From NCBI GenBank assembly GCA_019246375.1, contig JAFAQO010000073.1, forward strand, positions 1-7,112: DNA of 7,112 nt, in the 5' to 3' direction. How positions within the stretch are numbered: position 1 is the first letter of the stretch; every line of letters starts with the position of its first letter. The DNA comes from Mycobacterium sp. Lineage in GTDB: Bacteria > Actinomycetota > Actinomycetes > Mycobacteriales > Mycobacteriaceae. The position numbers and the translations under genes were made by a program. The notes beneath the pieces are model-generated. The model was not told the origin of the DNA. It made no database searches and worked only from the letters and a program-made list of their open reading frames with translations. Below, piece by piece: positions 1 through 7,043 of this stretch.

Positions 1-612
1 GTCGGCGATGCGGCGGGCCAGCGCGGCCTGATCCGGCCAGGCGCGGATGGACTCGGCGAGGTACACGTACGCCTCGGGGTTCGACGACACCGCCTGCGCC
101 ATCCGCGGCAGCGCCTGCATCAGGTACTCCTTATAGACGGTGGCGAACAACGGATTGGTCGGCGTAGAGAATTCGCACACCACCAACCGGCCACCGGGGC
201 GCGTCACGCGGGCCATCTCACGCAGCGCCGCTTGCTGGTCGGCGATATTGCGTAACCCGAAACTGATTGTGACGGCATCGAATACGTCGTCGCCGAATGG
301 CAGGCGGGTCGCGTCGCCAGCGACTTTCGGTACCATCCGCGAAGCGCCGGCTCGCAACATTCCGACCGAAAAGTCAACGGCCACACACCACGCCCGGGAC
401 TTGGCCAGTTCCGCCGTCGACACAGCGGTGCCCGCGGCCAGATCCAGCACCCGCTCACCGGGTCCGACCCGTAATGCCGACCGGGTCGCGCGCCGCCACT
501 GCCGGTCCTGCCCCAGTGACAGCACGGTATTGGTCAGGTCGTAGCGGCGAGCGACGCCGTCGAACATCGACGCCACGTCGCGGGGCTCCTTGCCCAAGGT
601 CGCGCGGCTCAC
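1..612 (-). CDS. menG: Demethylmenaquinone methyltransferase MenG/UbiE (3' end outside window)
   Basis: Partial gene: 204 codons are present and the C-terminus lies beyond the left edge. The M. tuberculosis protein (Rv0558) is about 234 aa as I recall, so roughly 30 residues are missing. It is a class I SAM-dependent methyltransferase that C-methylates demethylmenaquinone in the last step of menaquinone synthesis. Visible motifs are the SAM-binding motif [13 protein letters not shown] (residues 55-66), the acidic D80 after the next strand, [14 protein letters not shown] (99-112) and the UbiE signature [12 protein letters not shown] (119-130). The N-terminal [12 protein letters not shown] is also typical. 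I chose the GTG at 612 because it gives [10 protein letters not shown], which matches the family N-terminus. The gene lies 18 nt downstream of the mgtA stop, so it probably ends the men transcript. What is seen is intact; identification is very secure. Confidence 0.95.
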   Translation of the reverse strand, partial: MSRATLGKEPRDVASMFDGVARRYDLTNTVLSLGQDRQWRRATRSALRVGPGERVLDLAAGTAVSTAELAKSRAWCVAVDFSVGMLRAGASRMVPKVAGDATRLPFGDDVFDAVTISFGLRNIADQQAALREMARVTRPGGRLVVCEFSTPTNPLFATVYKEYLMQALPRMAQAVSSNPEAYVYLAESIRAWPDQAALARRIAD

Positions 613-630
613 CGCACTGACGCTACCTGG

Positions 631-1758
631 TTAAGCGGCGGCGGCCCGTCGATGCCCTTGCACCGCCTCGTAGTGTCCGAGCAATTGGTCACAGATGGCC
701 GACCAGCTGCGGCCGAGCACGCTGCGCCGGGCGGCCACCGAGTATCGCTGTCGTTGGTCGACGAGGTGGGCGACCGCGGTGAGCAGGCGGTCCTCGAACT
801 CGTCGACTGGCAGCAATAACCCGGTGCGATACGGCATGACCAGGTCGCGCGGGCCGCCGGCATCGGGTGCGATCACCGGAAGCCCCGACGCCAGCGCTTC
901 CTGCACAACCTGACAGAACGTCTCGTGTTCACCGGTATGCACGAAGACGTCCATGCTGGCATATGCTGCGGCGAGTTCGTCGCCGTACAGCGCGCCGGTG
1001 AAAACTGCTGTGGGCATTGCAGTTTGCAGCTTGGCGCGGTCAATACCGTCGCCGACGATGACGAGCTGGATCGCGCCGCTGCGCGCCAACACAGCCAGCC
1101 GGTCGACACGCTTTTCCGGAGCCAGCCGTCCGACGAAGCCGACGATCGGCTTGCCTTCGGGTGACCATCGCGTCCTCATCGCCTCGTCCCGTGCCGACGG
1201 TGCGAAGCCCATCACGTCGACACCGCGCGCCCAGTGGTACACCCGCGGGATGCGATGCGCAGCAAGGCTTTCCATCGCCGAGGTTGACGGTGCCAGGGTG
1301 CGATCGGCCATGCTGTGCAGATGCCTGGTCCATGCCCACACCGCACGCGATGCCATCCCGACGCCGTAGCTTTTCGCGAAACCCGCGACATCGGTTTGGA
1401 ATACCGCGACTGTGGGGCGGCCGAGGTGGCGGGCGGCTCGCACTCCGCCGTAACCGAGCAACGCCGGTGACGCCAGATGCACGACATCGGGATCGAATCC
1501 CCTTAACACGCGGAGCATTTGGGGTTTGGGCACTCCGAGCGGCAGCGATGTCACCTTCGGGAACATTCGCGACGGCGTTCGGTGCACCCGGATCCCGTCG
1601 TAGATCCGCTCGGCAGGCGGTTCACCCGGTGGCGTGTCGGGCGCGATGACGAGCGCTTCATGACCGGTGCGGCGCAGATGCTCGAGTACCCGGACCACCG
1701 AGTTGCTGACTCCGTTGACATGCGGAAGGAACGATTCTGCGACGATCGCAACGCGCAC
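631..1758 (-). CDS. mgtA: GDP-mannose-dependent alpha-mannosyltransferase MgtA (GT4, formerly PimB)
   Basis: A complete 375-aa glycosyltransferase of family GT4 (GT-B fold) that closely matches M. tuberculosis Rv0557. That enzyme was first called PimB and later reassigned as MgtA, which mannosylates a glucuronosyl diacylglycerol glycolipid on the cytoplasmic side of the membrane. The N-terminal acceptor domain starts [20 protein letters not shown]. The C-terminal donor domain holds [15 protein letters not shown] (207-221), with R211 and K216 placed to bind the nucleotide phosphates, then VIVGDG (233-238). The GT4 EX7E motif is E279 to E287 in [17 protein letters not shown]. The GTG start at 1758 opens directly on the first Rossmann strand; only a weak GGGA purine run lies upstream. 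There is no signal peptide or TM segment. The exact acceptor cannot be read from sequence. It sits between an Rv0556-type gene and menG, as in M. tuberculosis. Confidence 0.93.
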   Translation of the reverse strand: MRVAIVAESFLPHVNGVSNSVVRVLEHLRRTGHEALVIAPDTPPGEPPAERIYDGIRVHRTPSRMFPKVTSLPLGVPKPQMLRVLRGFDPDVVHLASPALLGYGGVRAARHLGRPTVAVFQTDVAGFAKSYGVGMASRAVWAWTRHLHSMADRTLAPSTSAMESLAAHRIPRVYHWARGVDVMGFAPSARDEAMRTRWSPEGKPIVGFVGRLAPEKRVDRLAVLARSGAIQLVIVGDGIDRAKLQTAMPTAVFTGALYGDELAAAYASMDVFVHTGEHETFCQVVQEALASGLPVIAPDAGGPRDLVMPYRTGLLLPVDEFEDRLLTAVAHLVDQRQRYSVAARRSVLGRSWSAICDQLLGHYEAVQGHRRAAAA

Positions 1759-1849
1759 GTCTACTACATTCCCAGTGCTGCTTGTCGGTAAGGTTGCCGC
1801 CGGGCATACGGCGTGCGAAATCTGGTGGTTGGTACCGGTCCTGGGACCT
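1759..1849. other. Gap between the Rv0556-like gene and mgtA with no supported signal
   Basis: This is the largest gap between minus-strand genes (91 nt). It contains no convincing promoter, no hairpin with a U-tract and no recognisable ORF. Transcription probably reads through, although an internal promoter for mgtA-menG cannot be excluded. Confidence 0.4.
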
Positions 1850-2401
1850 TCAGGATCCTTGCTGGCTGGACATACTGTTCACGTCGGCGTGACGGTACAG
1901 CCGCTTCTCCCATAGTGCTAGCCCGACCAGCGCAACACCGGCGACCATCCAGCCCACCACCGCAATCGATCCCGCCGGGATGATCGCCAGCTTGGCGTTG
2001 CGGTGTTGCACTCGGACGAGGTTGGGATTGTTTTTGTTATACTCGACGTAAATCCGCATCCCCGTTGCCAATTCAGATGGGTAAAGTACGCCGAGTTCGG
2101 GGCGATAGGTGACGCGGTCCGGCGTGACGAACTCGATCGTGGAGCGTCGCGGCCCCGCGCTGAGCACCTCAGCTTGCGCGACGCCCATATTGCGTTCGAT
2201 GGACAGGTCGTTGCGCCAGGCTCCGGCGACCAGCAGCACCGACTGCAAGGTGACGAGAAGGGCCACGATCAGCACGCCGATTCGTACCCAGTGCAGGATC
2301 CGCCGCCCCTGAGTGTCGGGCAGTTCACCGTTGGGGCCGTGAATGAGAATGCGCCACAACGTTTTCAGCGACATCACCGCTTGTTGCACCGTGGCGCTCA
2401 C
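1850..2401 (-). CDS. Two-TM membrane protein, DUF3592-like (Rv0556 homologue)
   Basis: 183 aa of unknown function, matching M. tuberculosis Rv0556. Two hydrophobic segments are clear: [20 protein letters not shown] (41-60) and about 138-164 ([20 protein letters not shown]). Between them lies a soluble domain of about 75 residues, with [20 protein letters not shown] (85-104) and a [13 protein letters not shown] stretch (119-131). This beta-rich loop followed by V-x-Y-x-x-x-x-P resembles DUF3592 membrane proteins. The loop probably lies outside the cytoplasm, but topology is inferred. I chose the GTG at 2401 because it overlaps the menD TGA in a four-base GTGA, implying translational coupling; longer upstream reading would run through menD. 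An ATG at codon 10 (MSLKTLW) is another possible start. Its retention in the men operon suggests a membrane role near menaquinone or envelope synthesis, but nothing in the sequence assigns a reaction. Confidence 0.88.
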   Translation of the reverse strand: MSATVQQAVMSLKTLWRILIHGPNGELPDTQGRRILHWVRIGVLIVALLVTLQSVLLVAGAWRNDLSIERNMGVAQAEVLSAGPRRSTIEFVTPDRVTYRPELGVLYPSELATGMRIYVEYNKNNPNLVRVQHRNAKLAIIPAGSIAVVGWMVAGVALVGLALWEKRLYRHADVNSMSSQQGS

Positions 2402-4062
2402 AGCGCGGCCTTGATCGCCGCATGCAACTGTCGTAGCGAGGACCGGTCGGCTTTGACCTCCAGTACCCGCATGCCGGGGTTGGGTTCGTCGAGTGCCGCG
2501 CCGAGCTGGTCGGCCTCGATCTGGCGGCTCTCGACGTGATAGGCGCGACACAGTGCGCCCACGTCGACGTCGTGCGGGGTGCCGAAGATGCGGGAGGACA
2601 CGTCAGAGAACCGCGGATCGCCCTGCTCGAGGAGTTCGAAGATGCCGCCGCCGTTGTCGTTGGACACCACGATAGTCAGCTGCCGCGGCGTCGGCTCGGT
2701 GGGCCCGATCAGCAGCCCGGAGCTGTCGTGGACGAAGGTCAGGTCGCCGATCAGCGCGATGGTGCGCGGCGGGATGTCACCGGGCCCGCCGGTCCGCTCG
2801 TGGGCCAGCGCCGCGCCGATCGCCGTGGAGACGGTGCCGTCGATGCCGGCAACCCCGCGGTTCGACCGCACCCGGATGCCGTGGGCGTCCAGCCCGACCA
2901 GCGCTGCGTCGCGCACCGGATTGGACGCACCGAGCACCAGCTGGTCACCGGGGCGCAGCGCGTCGGCCACCGCGGCGGCCACATGCAGGCCAGTGGTCAG
3001 TGGATGCGCCTTGAGCTGGCCCCGCACCGCCTCGGTCGCGTGCCGGTTCACCTGCGCGCAGCGGAGCAGCCAGGCCGGGTTCGGTGCTCCCTTGGTGACC
3101 GCGCGGGTACCGGTGGCTTGCGAGTTACCGGAGACGTCGGGCCAGCGGGGCCCGGTGGTCAGTGCGTAGACCGGCACCGACGGGTCAGCCAGCAGCGCCG
3201 ACACCGGGCGGTGCAGTGTCGGGCGGCCCAGCATGATCACCTGCTGCGGGCGCAGCAGCGGGAGCGCCAGCGGATTCAGCGGGTTGGCCGCGGGCGGTGC
3301 AGTCGGCTCCGCGACGGTCGGTAACTCCGCCAGGTTCGGGTGCGCACCAGCGCCGTGGCCGGCGATGACGACGGTGTCGATGCTCAGGTCGACGTCCAGC
3401 GGCTGGTCGAAAGTGACCGGCGGGGTGTAGGTCCAGGGCTTGCCGCCGCGACGGCCCGCTGGCGTCGACGCGCCGGCGGCTGTGCCGATTTCGGGATCCG
3501 GCACCAGCGGTTCGCGCAGCGGGATGTCGAAGTGCACGGGGCCGGCGTTGGCACTGCGAGATCCCGTTGCGGCCGCTAAAACGCGGCAGGTCGCCGAGCG
3601 CCACGTGGCGTTGAAGGCGTCTATCCGCTCGGGGGCGTCTTCGGCCAGTCCCAGGCTGATGGTGGCGCGGACCTGGGTGCCGAAGTAACCGAGCTGCTCC
3701 ATGGTCTGGTTGGCGCCGGTGCCGAGAAGTTCGTAGGGCCGGTTGGCCGATAACACGATCAGCGGCACCCGGGCGTAGTTGGCCTCCACGACCGCCGGAC
3801 CGAGATTTGCCACCGCCGTGCCCGACGTCATCGCGACACATACTGGCGCGCCGGCGGCGACCGCCAGCCCGATGGCCAGATACCCGGCGGTGCGCTCGTC
3901 GATGCGAACGTGCAGCCGGATGCGGCCGGCCCGGTCGGCGTCGTCCAGCGCGAATGCCAGCGGCGCGTTACGCGAGCCCGGGCACAGCACTACGTCGCGC
4001 ACACCGCCGCGGATCAGCTCGTCGACGACGACTCGGGCTTGTGTCGTCGAGGGATTCACCAT
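2398..4062 (-). CDS. menD: 2-succinyl-5-enolpyruvyl-6-hydroxy-3-cyclohexene-1-carboxylate synthase MenD
   Basis: A thiamine-diphosphate enzyme that joins 2-oxoglutarate and isochorismate to give SEPHCHC, the first committed step of menaquinone synthesis; cytosolic. About 554 aa, the usual length. Numbering from the second possible start (GTG at 4059, [10 protein letters not shown]): the N-terminal Pyr domain has [14 protein letters not shown] and the catalytic glutamate E55 in [15 protein letters not shown]. The C-terminal PP domain carries the ThDP/Mg motif GDLTFVHD (438-445) and SNDNGGGIF (466-474). R97, R279 and R305 appear to correspond to the arginines reported to bind the allosteric inhibitor DHNA in the M. 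tuberculosis enzyme (recalled as R97, R277, R303). The ATG at 4062 and GTG at 4059 are adjacent; neither has a strong ribosome-binding site. A longer reading to 4188 would run into bpoC and is not credible. The bpoC stop is 19 nt upstream. Confidence 0.96.
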   Translation of the reverse strand: MVNPSTTQARVVVDELIRGGVRDVVLCPGSRNAPLAFALDDADRAGRIRLHVRIDERTAGYLAIGLAVAAGAPVCVAMTSGTAVANLGPAVVEANYARVPLIVLSANRPYELLGTGANQTMEQLGYFGTQVRATISLGLAEDAPERIDAFNATWRSATCRVLAAATGSRSANAGPVHFDIPLREPLVPDPEIGTAAGASTPAGRRGGKPWTYTPPVTFDQPLDVDLSIDTVVIAGHGAGAHPNLAELPTVAEPTAPPAANPLNPLALPLLRPQQVIMLGRPTLHRPVSALLADPSVPVYALTTGPRWPDVSGNSQATGTRAVTKGAPNPAWLLRCAQVNRHATEAVRGQLKAHPLTTGLHVAAAVADALRPGDQLVLGASNPVRDAALVGLDAHGIRVRSNRGVAGIDGTVSTAIGAALAHERTGGPGDIPPRTIALIGDLTFVHDSSGLLIGPTEPTPRQLTIVVSNDNGGGIFELLEQGDPRFSDVSSRIFGTPHDVDVGALCRAYHVESRQIEADQLGAALDEPNPGMRVLEVKADRSSLRQLHAAIKAAL

Positions 4063-4081
4063 TACAGGGTAGCTATCGGGT

Positions 4082-4870
4082 TTAGGCCGCCGCGCCGGCG
4101 AAGAACTGCAGCGCCAGCGCGTTGACGCCCTCCGGCCGCTCCAGAAATCCGAGATGTCCGGCGTCGGATATCTGCAGGTAGCGCCCATTGGGGATGGCGT
4201 CGGCGACTTCGCGACCCAGATGCGGCGGGGTGACGACGTCGTCGCCGAAACCGATCACCAGCACCGGCGCGGTGATGCCCCGGTAGACGGGCAGCCGATT
4301 ATTCTGCGGCGAGACATTGAGCTGGCAACGCAATCCCGGCGTGAGCTTGTTCGGCCACATCGTGAACATCGCGATCCAGTCGCCTGCGGCCGTCTCGTCG
4401 CTCAAAGTCTTGGGCGAAAAGCTTTCCAGCATACGCACTTTCGCGCTGTAGAAGGCCGGCAACTCGATGCCGGACGCGGCCAGCTCAGCATCGGCGGTTC
4501 GAAAGAACTCCCGAGTGCGATCCAGACGGCCGCGGGTAGCCATCAGCACGGCCTTACTGACCAGCTCGGGCCGGACCACCATGAGCTCTTGGGCGATGAA
4601 AGCGCCCATCGACACAGCGACGACGCGCGCCGGGGCGGCATCCAGACCTTCGATTAGCGCGGCGGTGTCGGCAACCATGGTTTCGGTGGTAAAACCATCG
4701 GCGTTTGCAGTGGCGCCGATGCCGCGGTTGTCGAAGGTGATGACGCGATATCCGGCTGCCCGAAACGCCGGCACCTGATGGATATGCCAGCCGCGTCCGG
4801 CGCCGCCCGAGCCGGCGATGAAGATGACCGGTTCTCCGGTCCCGCTGTCGTCGTAAGCGAGATTGATCAC
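4082..4870 (-). CDS. bpoC: Alpha/beta hydrolase BpoC (annotated non-haem peroxidase; possible SHCHC synthase)
   Basis: A 262-aa alpha/beta-hydrolase matching M. tuberculosis Rv0554. The nucleophile elbow is VSMGAF with S87; the acid is D211 in [10 protein letters not shown], and the base is H239 in [15 protein letters not shown]. These are the triad positions I recall for the M. tuberculosis protein. The oxyanion region is [12 protein letters not shown] (17-28) and the strand-4 turn is FDNRGIGAT (46-54). The name comes from bromoperoxidase-type homology, but the full serine-hydrolase triad fits hydrolase or lyase chemistry. Because it lies between menC and menD and no other MenH candidate is visible, it may release pyruvate from SEPHCHC to give SHCHC; this is inference. 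The GTG start at 4870 opens at the first strand ([14 protein letters not shown]). It follows the upstream oxidoreductase remnant by 42 nt. Confidence 0.92.
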   Translation of the reverse strand: MINLAYDDSGTGEPVIFIAGSGGAGRGWHIHQVPAFRAAGYRVITFDNRGIGATANADGFTTETMVADTAALIEGLDAAPARVVAVSMGAFIAQELMVVRPELVSKAVLMATRGRLDRTREFFRTADAELAASGIELPAFYSAKVRMLESFSPKTLSDETAAGDWIAMFTMWPNKLTPGLRCQLNVSPQNNRLPVYRGITAPVLVIGFGDDVVTPPHLGREVADAIPNGRYLQISDAGHLGFLERPEGVNALALQFFAGAAA

Positions 4871-4912
4871 CTGATGGACGGTACAAGCCCGCGTTCGCGA
4901 CCGGGTCGCACC

Positions 4913-6003
4913 CTAGAGCTTCTTGAGGCCTCGGATGATCTTGAAGAATGGTGGCATTGCGGCCAGGCCGTTGCGCAGGCTGCGTTGCAAGAAGCTGACG
5001 TGGGGCAACACGAGGTAGCGAACTCCGCAATCGCGCCACTCCGCCGCCCGATCGATGACGTCCTCGGGTGTGCCGGCCAAAAACAGGTCCCGCATTACTT
5101 GCGATGGGACACCCTTGATGTGCGAGAGCGCCGTCTCCTCGTCCCAGTCCTGGGGTAGCAGATCCTGCCCGCCGCTGAAGCCGACTCCCAAGGGATGCTG
5201 CGCGCCGTGTTGGGCGAAAAACTCGTCGGGCGCGGTCAGCGCCCACGCCTTGATCACTTCGGATTCCAGGGCCTCGTCCACCTGCGCGGAGGTCCGGCCG
5301 GTGACAAGCGGCAGCCATATGGCCGGAACGATCGCCATCGGGTCACGTCCCGCGTCGGAAGCCGCCGTGCGAACAGCGTCCAACCGGCGTGCGTACTCCT
5401 GGGGTGTGTGCGCAAACCCGGAAAGAAGCCGTCGGCGTACCGGCCGACTGCGCGCAGCATCCGGGGCCCATGTGCGGCGATCCAGATCTGCGGCCACTTC
5501 CCGCGATACGGCAGCAGATCGAAGATCGCGTTGCGTAGCGGGAAGTACGGCGAATCCCGATTGACCAGTTCGCCTTTCGAGTCCCACAACGCTCGGATCG
5601 TTGCCACCGCCTCCTCGAACCGGGCCACTGGCTTCGACCATTCCACGCCATAGGGCTCGTTGCCTTCCCGCTCGCCGGTGCCGATACCGAGAATGGCCCG
5701 GCCAAGGGTGAGCAGATGCAGCGTCGCGGCAGCCTGCGCGGTGACCGCCGGATTACGCCGGCCGGTGTTGGTCACGGCCACGCCGAGACGCAAGCGACCG
5801 ACTCGGTTGCGTGCGGCGATATGCCCGAGCATGGTCCACGGCTCGAGATAGGCATCGGCGGACGGCAGGATTTTGGCCCCGGCGGAGTACTTCGGCTGCC
5901 ACAGCGATCGTGGGAACAGTCTCGTCCCGACGGCATCGGGCGGTATAGAGTAGCCGCCTACTCCAAAAAGCGGTAGCAGGCCGCGATCCGCTCGATCCAC
6001 CAC
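4913..6003 (-). pseudogene. F420-dependent LLM-class oxidoreductase remnant, phthiodiolone ketoreductase (Rv2951c) type; 5'-truncated and frameshifted
   Basis: Two minus-strand reading frames together encode one luciferase-like (TIM-barrel) oxidoreductase. The upstream frame, from about 5960 to 5418, holds [52 protein letters not shown] and [20 protein letters not shown]. The downstream frame, from about 5417 to 4913, holds [40 protein letters not shown] and a terminal IIRGLKKL. By recall these align nearly end to end with M. tuberculosis Rv2951c, the F420-dependent phthiodiolone dimycocerosate ketoreductase of the PDIM/PGL pathway. One missing G in the short run at 5417-5419 would rejoin the frames as [12 protein letters not shown]. 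About 45-50 N-terminal residues of the family (first barrel strand) are missing; the only upstream starts (GTG 6003 and 6000) lie inside the 3' end of menC and encode unrelated residues. No other stop or frameshift is visible, so the damage looks recent. A sequencing error could explain the frameshift but not the missing 5' end. Confidence 0.85.
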
Positions 6004-6917
6004 TGTCGCCGGTCCGGCGGCGCGGCCAGCGCTGCAAGCCGAGCCGGATCGGGCGTCACCGGCGCGACCGGCAGAAAACCGTCAACGGGTGGGGGCGCCT
6101 CGGCGACGTCTTCGACGAACAGCCCGCCGGTGCCCAGCCCGCAGGCGTAATGGAGTTCCGGCAAAGCGGCGGCGGCGGTCAGACCGGCGGCAATGCCCAC
6201 CGCCGAATCCAGGGCGCTGGAGATCACGACCGGGATGTCAATCTGCGCAGCGATTTTGAGTAGGGCCGAAACACCGCCTAGCGGGGCGACTTTCAGCACG
6301 GCTATATCGGCGGCGCCGGCGCGCACCACCGCCAGCGGATCGCTGGCTTTGCGGATGCTCTCATCGGCGGCGATCGGCACGTCGACGCGTCGGCGTAGCT
6401 CGGCGAGTTCGTCGACGGTGCCGCAGGGCTGCTCGAGATACTCCAGCGGCCCGTGGGCGGTGAGTGCGGAGGCGGCCTCGACGGCCTGCGCGACGGTCCA
6501 GGCGCCGTTGGCGTCGACCCGCACCATGGGGACCAGGGCGCGCACCGCCTCCACACGGGCGATGTCGTCAACCAGGCTCTGTCCCGGCTCGGCGACCTTC
6601 ACCTTCGCCGTGCGTGCCCCCTGGAAGCGGGCCAGGATTTCGGGTACCTGCGCGGCGGGGACGGCCGGAACCGTGGCGTTGATCGGGATACGGTCCCGTC
6701 GCACCGGCGGCGGCTGGCCGTAGGCGGCCTCAAGTGCCGACGCCAGCCAGGCGGCGGCTTCGGCGGGCTGGTATTCCACGAACGCCCCGAATTCGCCCCA
6801 ACCTGCCGGACCCTCGATCAACGCGACTTCCCGGGTGGTGATGCCGCGGAATCGCACCCGCATCGGCAGCGAGACCACATGCAGGCGTTCCAGCAGGTCG
6901 TCCAGCGCGGGCATCAC
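5958..6917 (-). CDS. menC: o-Succinylbenzoate synthase MenC
   Basis: An enolase-superfamily dehydratase that converts SHCHC to o-succinylbenzoate in menaquinone synthesis; 319 aa from the GTG at 6917. The acid/base lysines are in [10 protein letters not shown] (K105 and K107). The three metal ligands are D135 in [10 protein letters not shown]162 in LEYLEQPC and D185 in AADESIRK. The second catalytic lysine is K209 in VLKVAPLGG. The start reads V-M-P-A-L, matching the MIPVL start I recall for Rv0553; the ATG at 6914 is equally possible. An in-frame ATG at 6993 would add 25 residues, giving about 344 aa against about 326 in M. tuberculosis. The C-terminus ends CYRFLE, a few residues shorter than the recalled Rv0553 end, exactly where the oxidoreductase remnant begins. 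It is probably the first gene of the men transcript. Confidence 0.94.
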   Translation of the reverse strand: MMPALDDLLERLHVVSLPMRVRFRGITTREVALIEGPAGWGEFGAFVEYQPAEAAAWLASALEAAYGQPPPVRRDRIPINATVPAVPAAQVPEILARFQGARTAKVKVAEPGQSLVDDIARVEAVRALVPMVRVDANGAWTVAQAVEAASALTAHGPLEYLEQPCGTVDELAELRRRVDVPIAADESIRKASDPLAVVRAGAADIAVLKVAPLGGVSALLKIAAQIDIPVVISSALDSAVGIAAGLTAAAALPELHYACGLGTGGLFVEDVAEAPPPVDGFLPVAPVTPDPARLAALAAPPDRRQWWIERIAACYRFLE

Positions 6918-6990
6918 CAATTCATCGTCCCGCTTGCCCGCGACCGAGGCGCGGCCGACCCGGATTGCAACACGTTCTAGTCTTGCCGTC
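6918..6990. promoter_or_regulatory. Divergent intergenic region between menC and fadD8
   Basis: This short region separates the two opposite transcription units and should hold both promoters. For the minus strand (menC) I see no convincing -10/-35 pair. For the plus strand there is a plausible -10 box, listed separately. The sequence tcatga at 6989-6994 gives an ATG on each strand: at 6991 for the plus strand and at 6993 for the minus strand, each opening a frame that joins fadD8 or menC respectively. M. tuberculosis has Rv0552 between these genes; nothing resembling a coding remnant of it fits in this space. Confidence 0.5.
6978..6983 (+). promoter_or_regulatory. Candidate -10 box (TANNNT) for fadD8, possibly leaderless
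   Basis: TAGTCT matches the mycobacterial TANNNT -10 pattern. The usual start of transcription 6-8 nt downstream would fall at about 6990-6991, on the ATG at 6991. That would give a leaderless mRNA, which is common in mycobacteria. No good -35 lies 16-18 nt upstream, but mycobacterial -35 elements are often degenerate. The match is short and could be chance. Confidence 0.35.
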
Positions 6991-7043
6991 ATGAGCCGCG
7001 CCGGCGACGATGCAGAGCGAAGCGATGAGGAGGAGCGGCGCAT
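6991..7043 (+). repeat. MIRU-like interspersed element (about 53 bp, single copy)
   Basis: The segment runs from ATGAGCCGCGCC through GACGATGCAGAGCGAAGCG and GATGAGGAGGAGCGGCGC to the next ATGA. It strongly resembles, from memory, the mycobacterial interspersed repetitive unit (MIRU), including the 53-bp form in the senX3-regX3 intergenic region of M. tuberculosis. As in MIRUs, it begins and ends with ATGA, carries its own GAGGAGGAG ribosome-binding site and is open in one frame, here MSRAGDDAERSDEEERR. Only one copy is present. Repeat status rests on recall, since no second copy exists in this window. Confidence 0.6.
7027..7035 (+). promoter_or_regulatory. Shine-Dalgarno sequence for fadD8
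   Basis: GAGGAGGAG ends 6 nt before the ATG at 7042, the ideal spacing and by far the strongest ribosome-binding site in the window. It supports 7042 as the main fadD8 start and comes from inside the MIRU-like element. Confidence 0.7.

Noticed and set aside
1764..1769. Minus-strand ATG-TAG start-stop just upstream of the mgtA GTG
   Set aside because: A start-stop pair could act on initiation, but it is only six bases, has no clear ribosome-binding site and is probably chance.
1837..1848. Inverted repeat ggtcc-tg-ggacc in the mgtA upstream gap
   Set aside because: Five-base arms with a two-base loop and no U-tract; too small for a terminator or a credible operator.
2402..2551. 50-residue N-terminal extension of the Rv0556-like protein
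   Set aside because: It reads menD sequence out of frame; the GTGA overlap at 2398-2401 is the natural start.
2536..3324. Long plus-strand open frame (262 codons) opposite menD
   Set aside because: It lies wholly antisense to the well-supported menD, has a low-complexity Arg/Gly/Val-rich translation with no family features, and is expected from high-GC codon bias.
4063..4188. N-terminal extension of MenD to 4188
   Set aside because: It would overlap the bpoC 3' end by over 100 nt and adds residues absent from the family; the ATG/GTG pair at 4062/4059 fits MenD N-termini.
4554..5318. Minus-strand open frame of 254 codons spanning the bpoC 5' part and the oxidoreductase remnant
   Set aside because: It is an out-of-frame shadow of two recognised proteins; its translation is Arg-rich and resembles nothing.
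5410..5425. Programmed -1 ribosomal frameshifting in the oxidoreductase gene
   Set aside because: There is no X-XXY-YYZ slippery heptamer at the frame change and no obvious downstream stem, and the gene also lacks its 5' end; simple decay is more likely.
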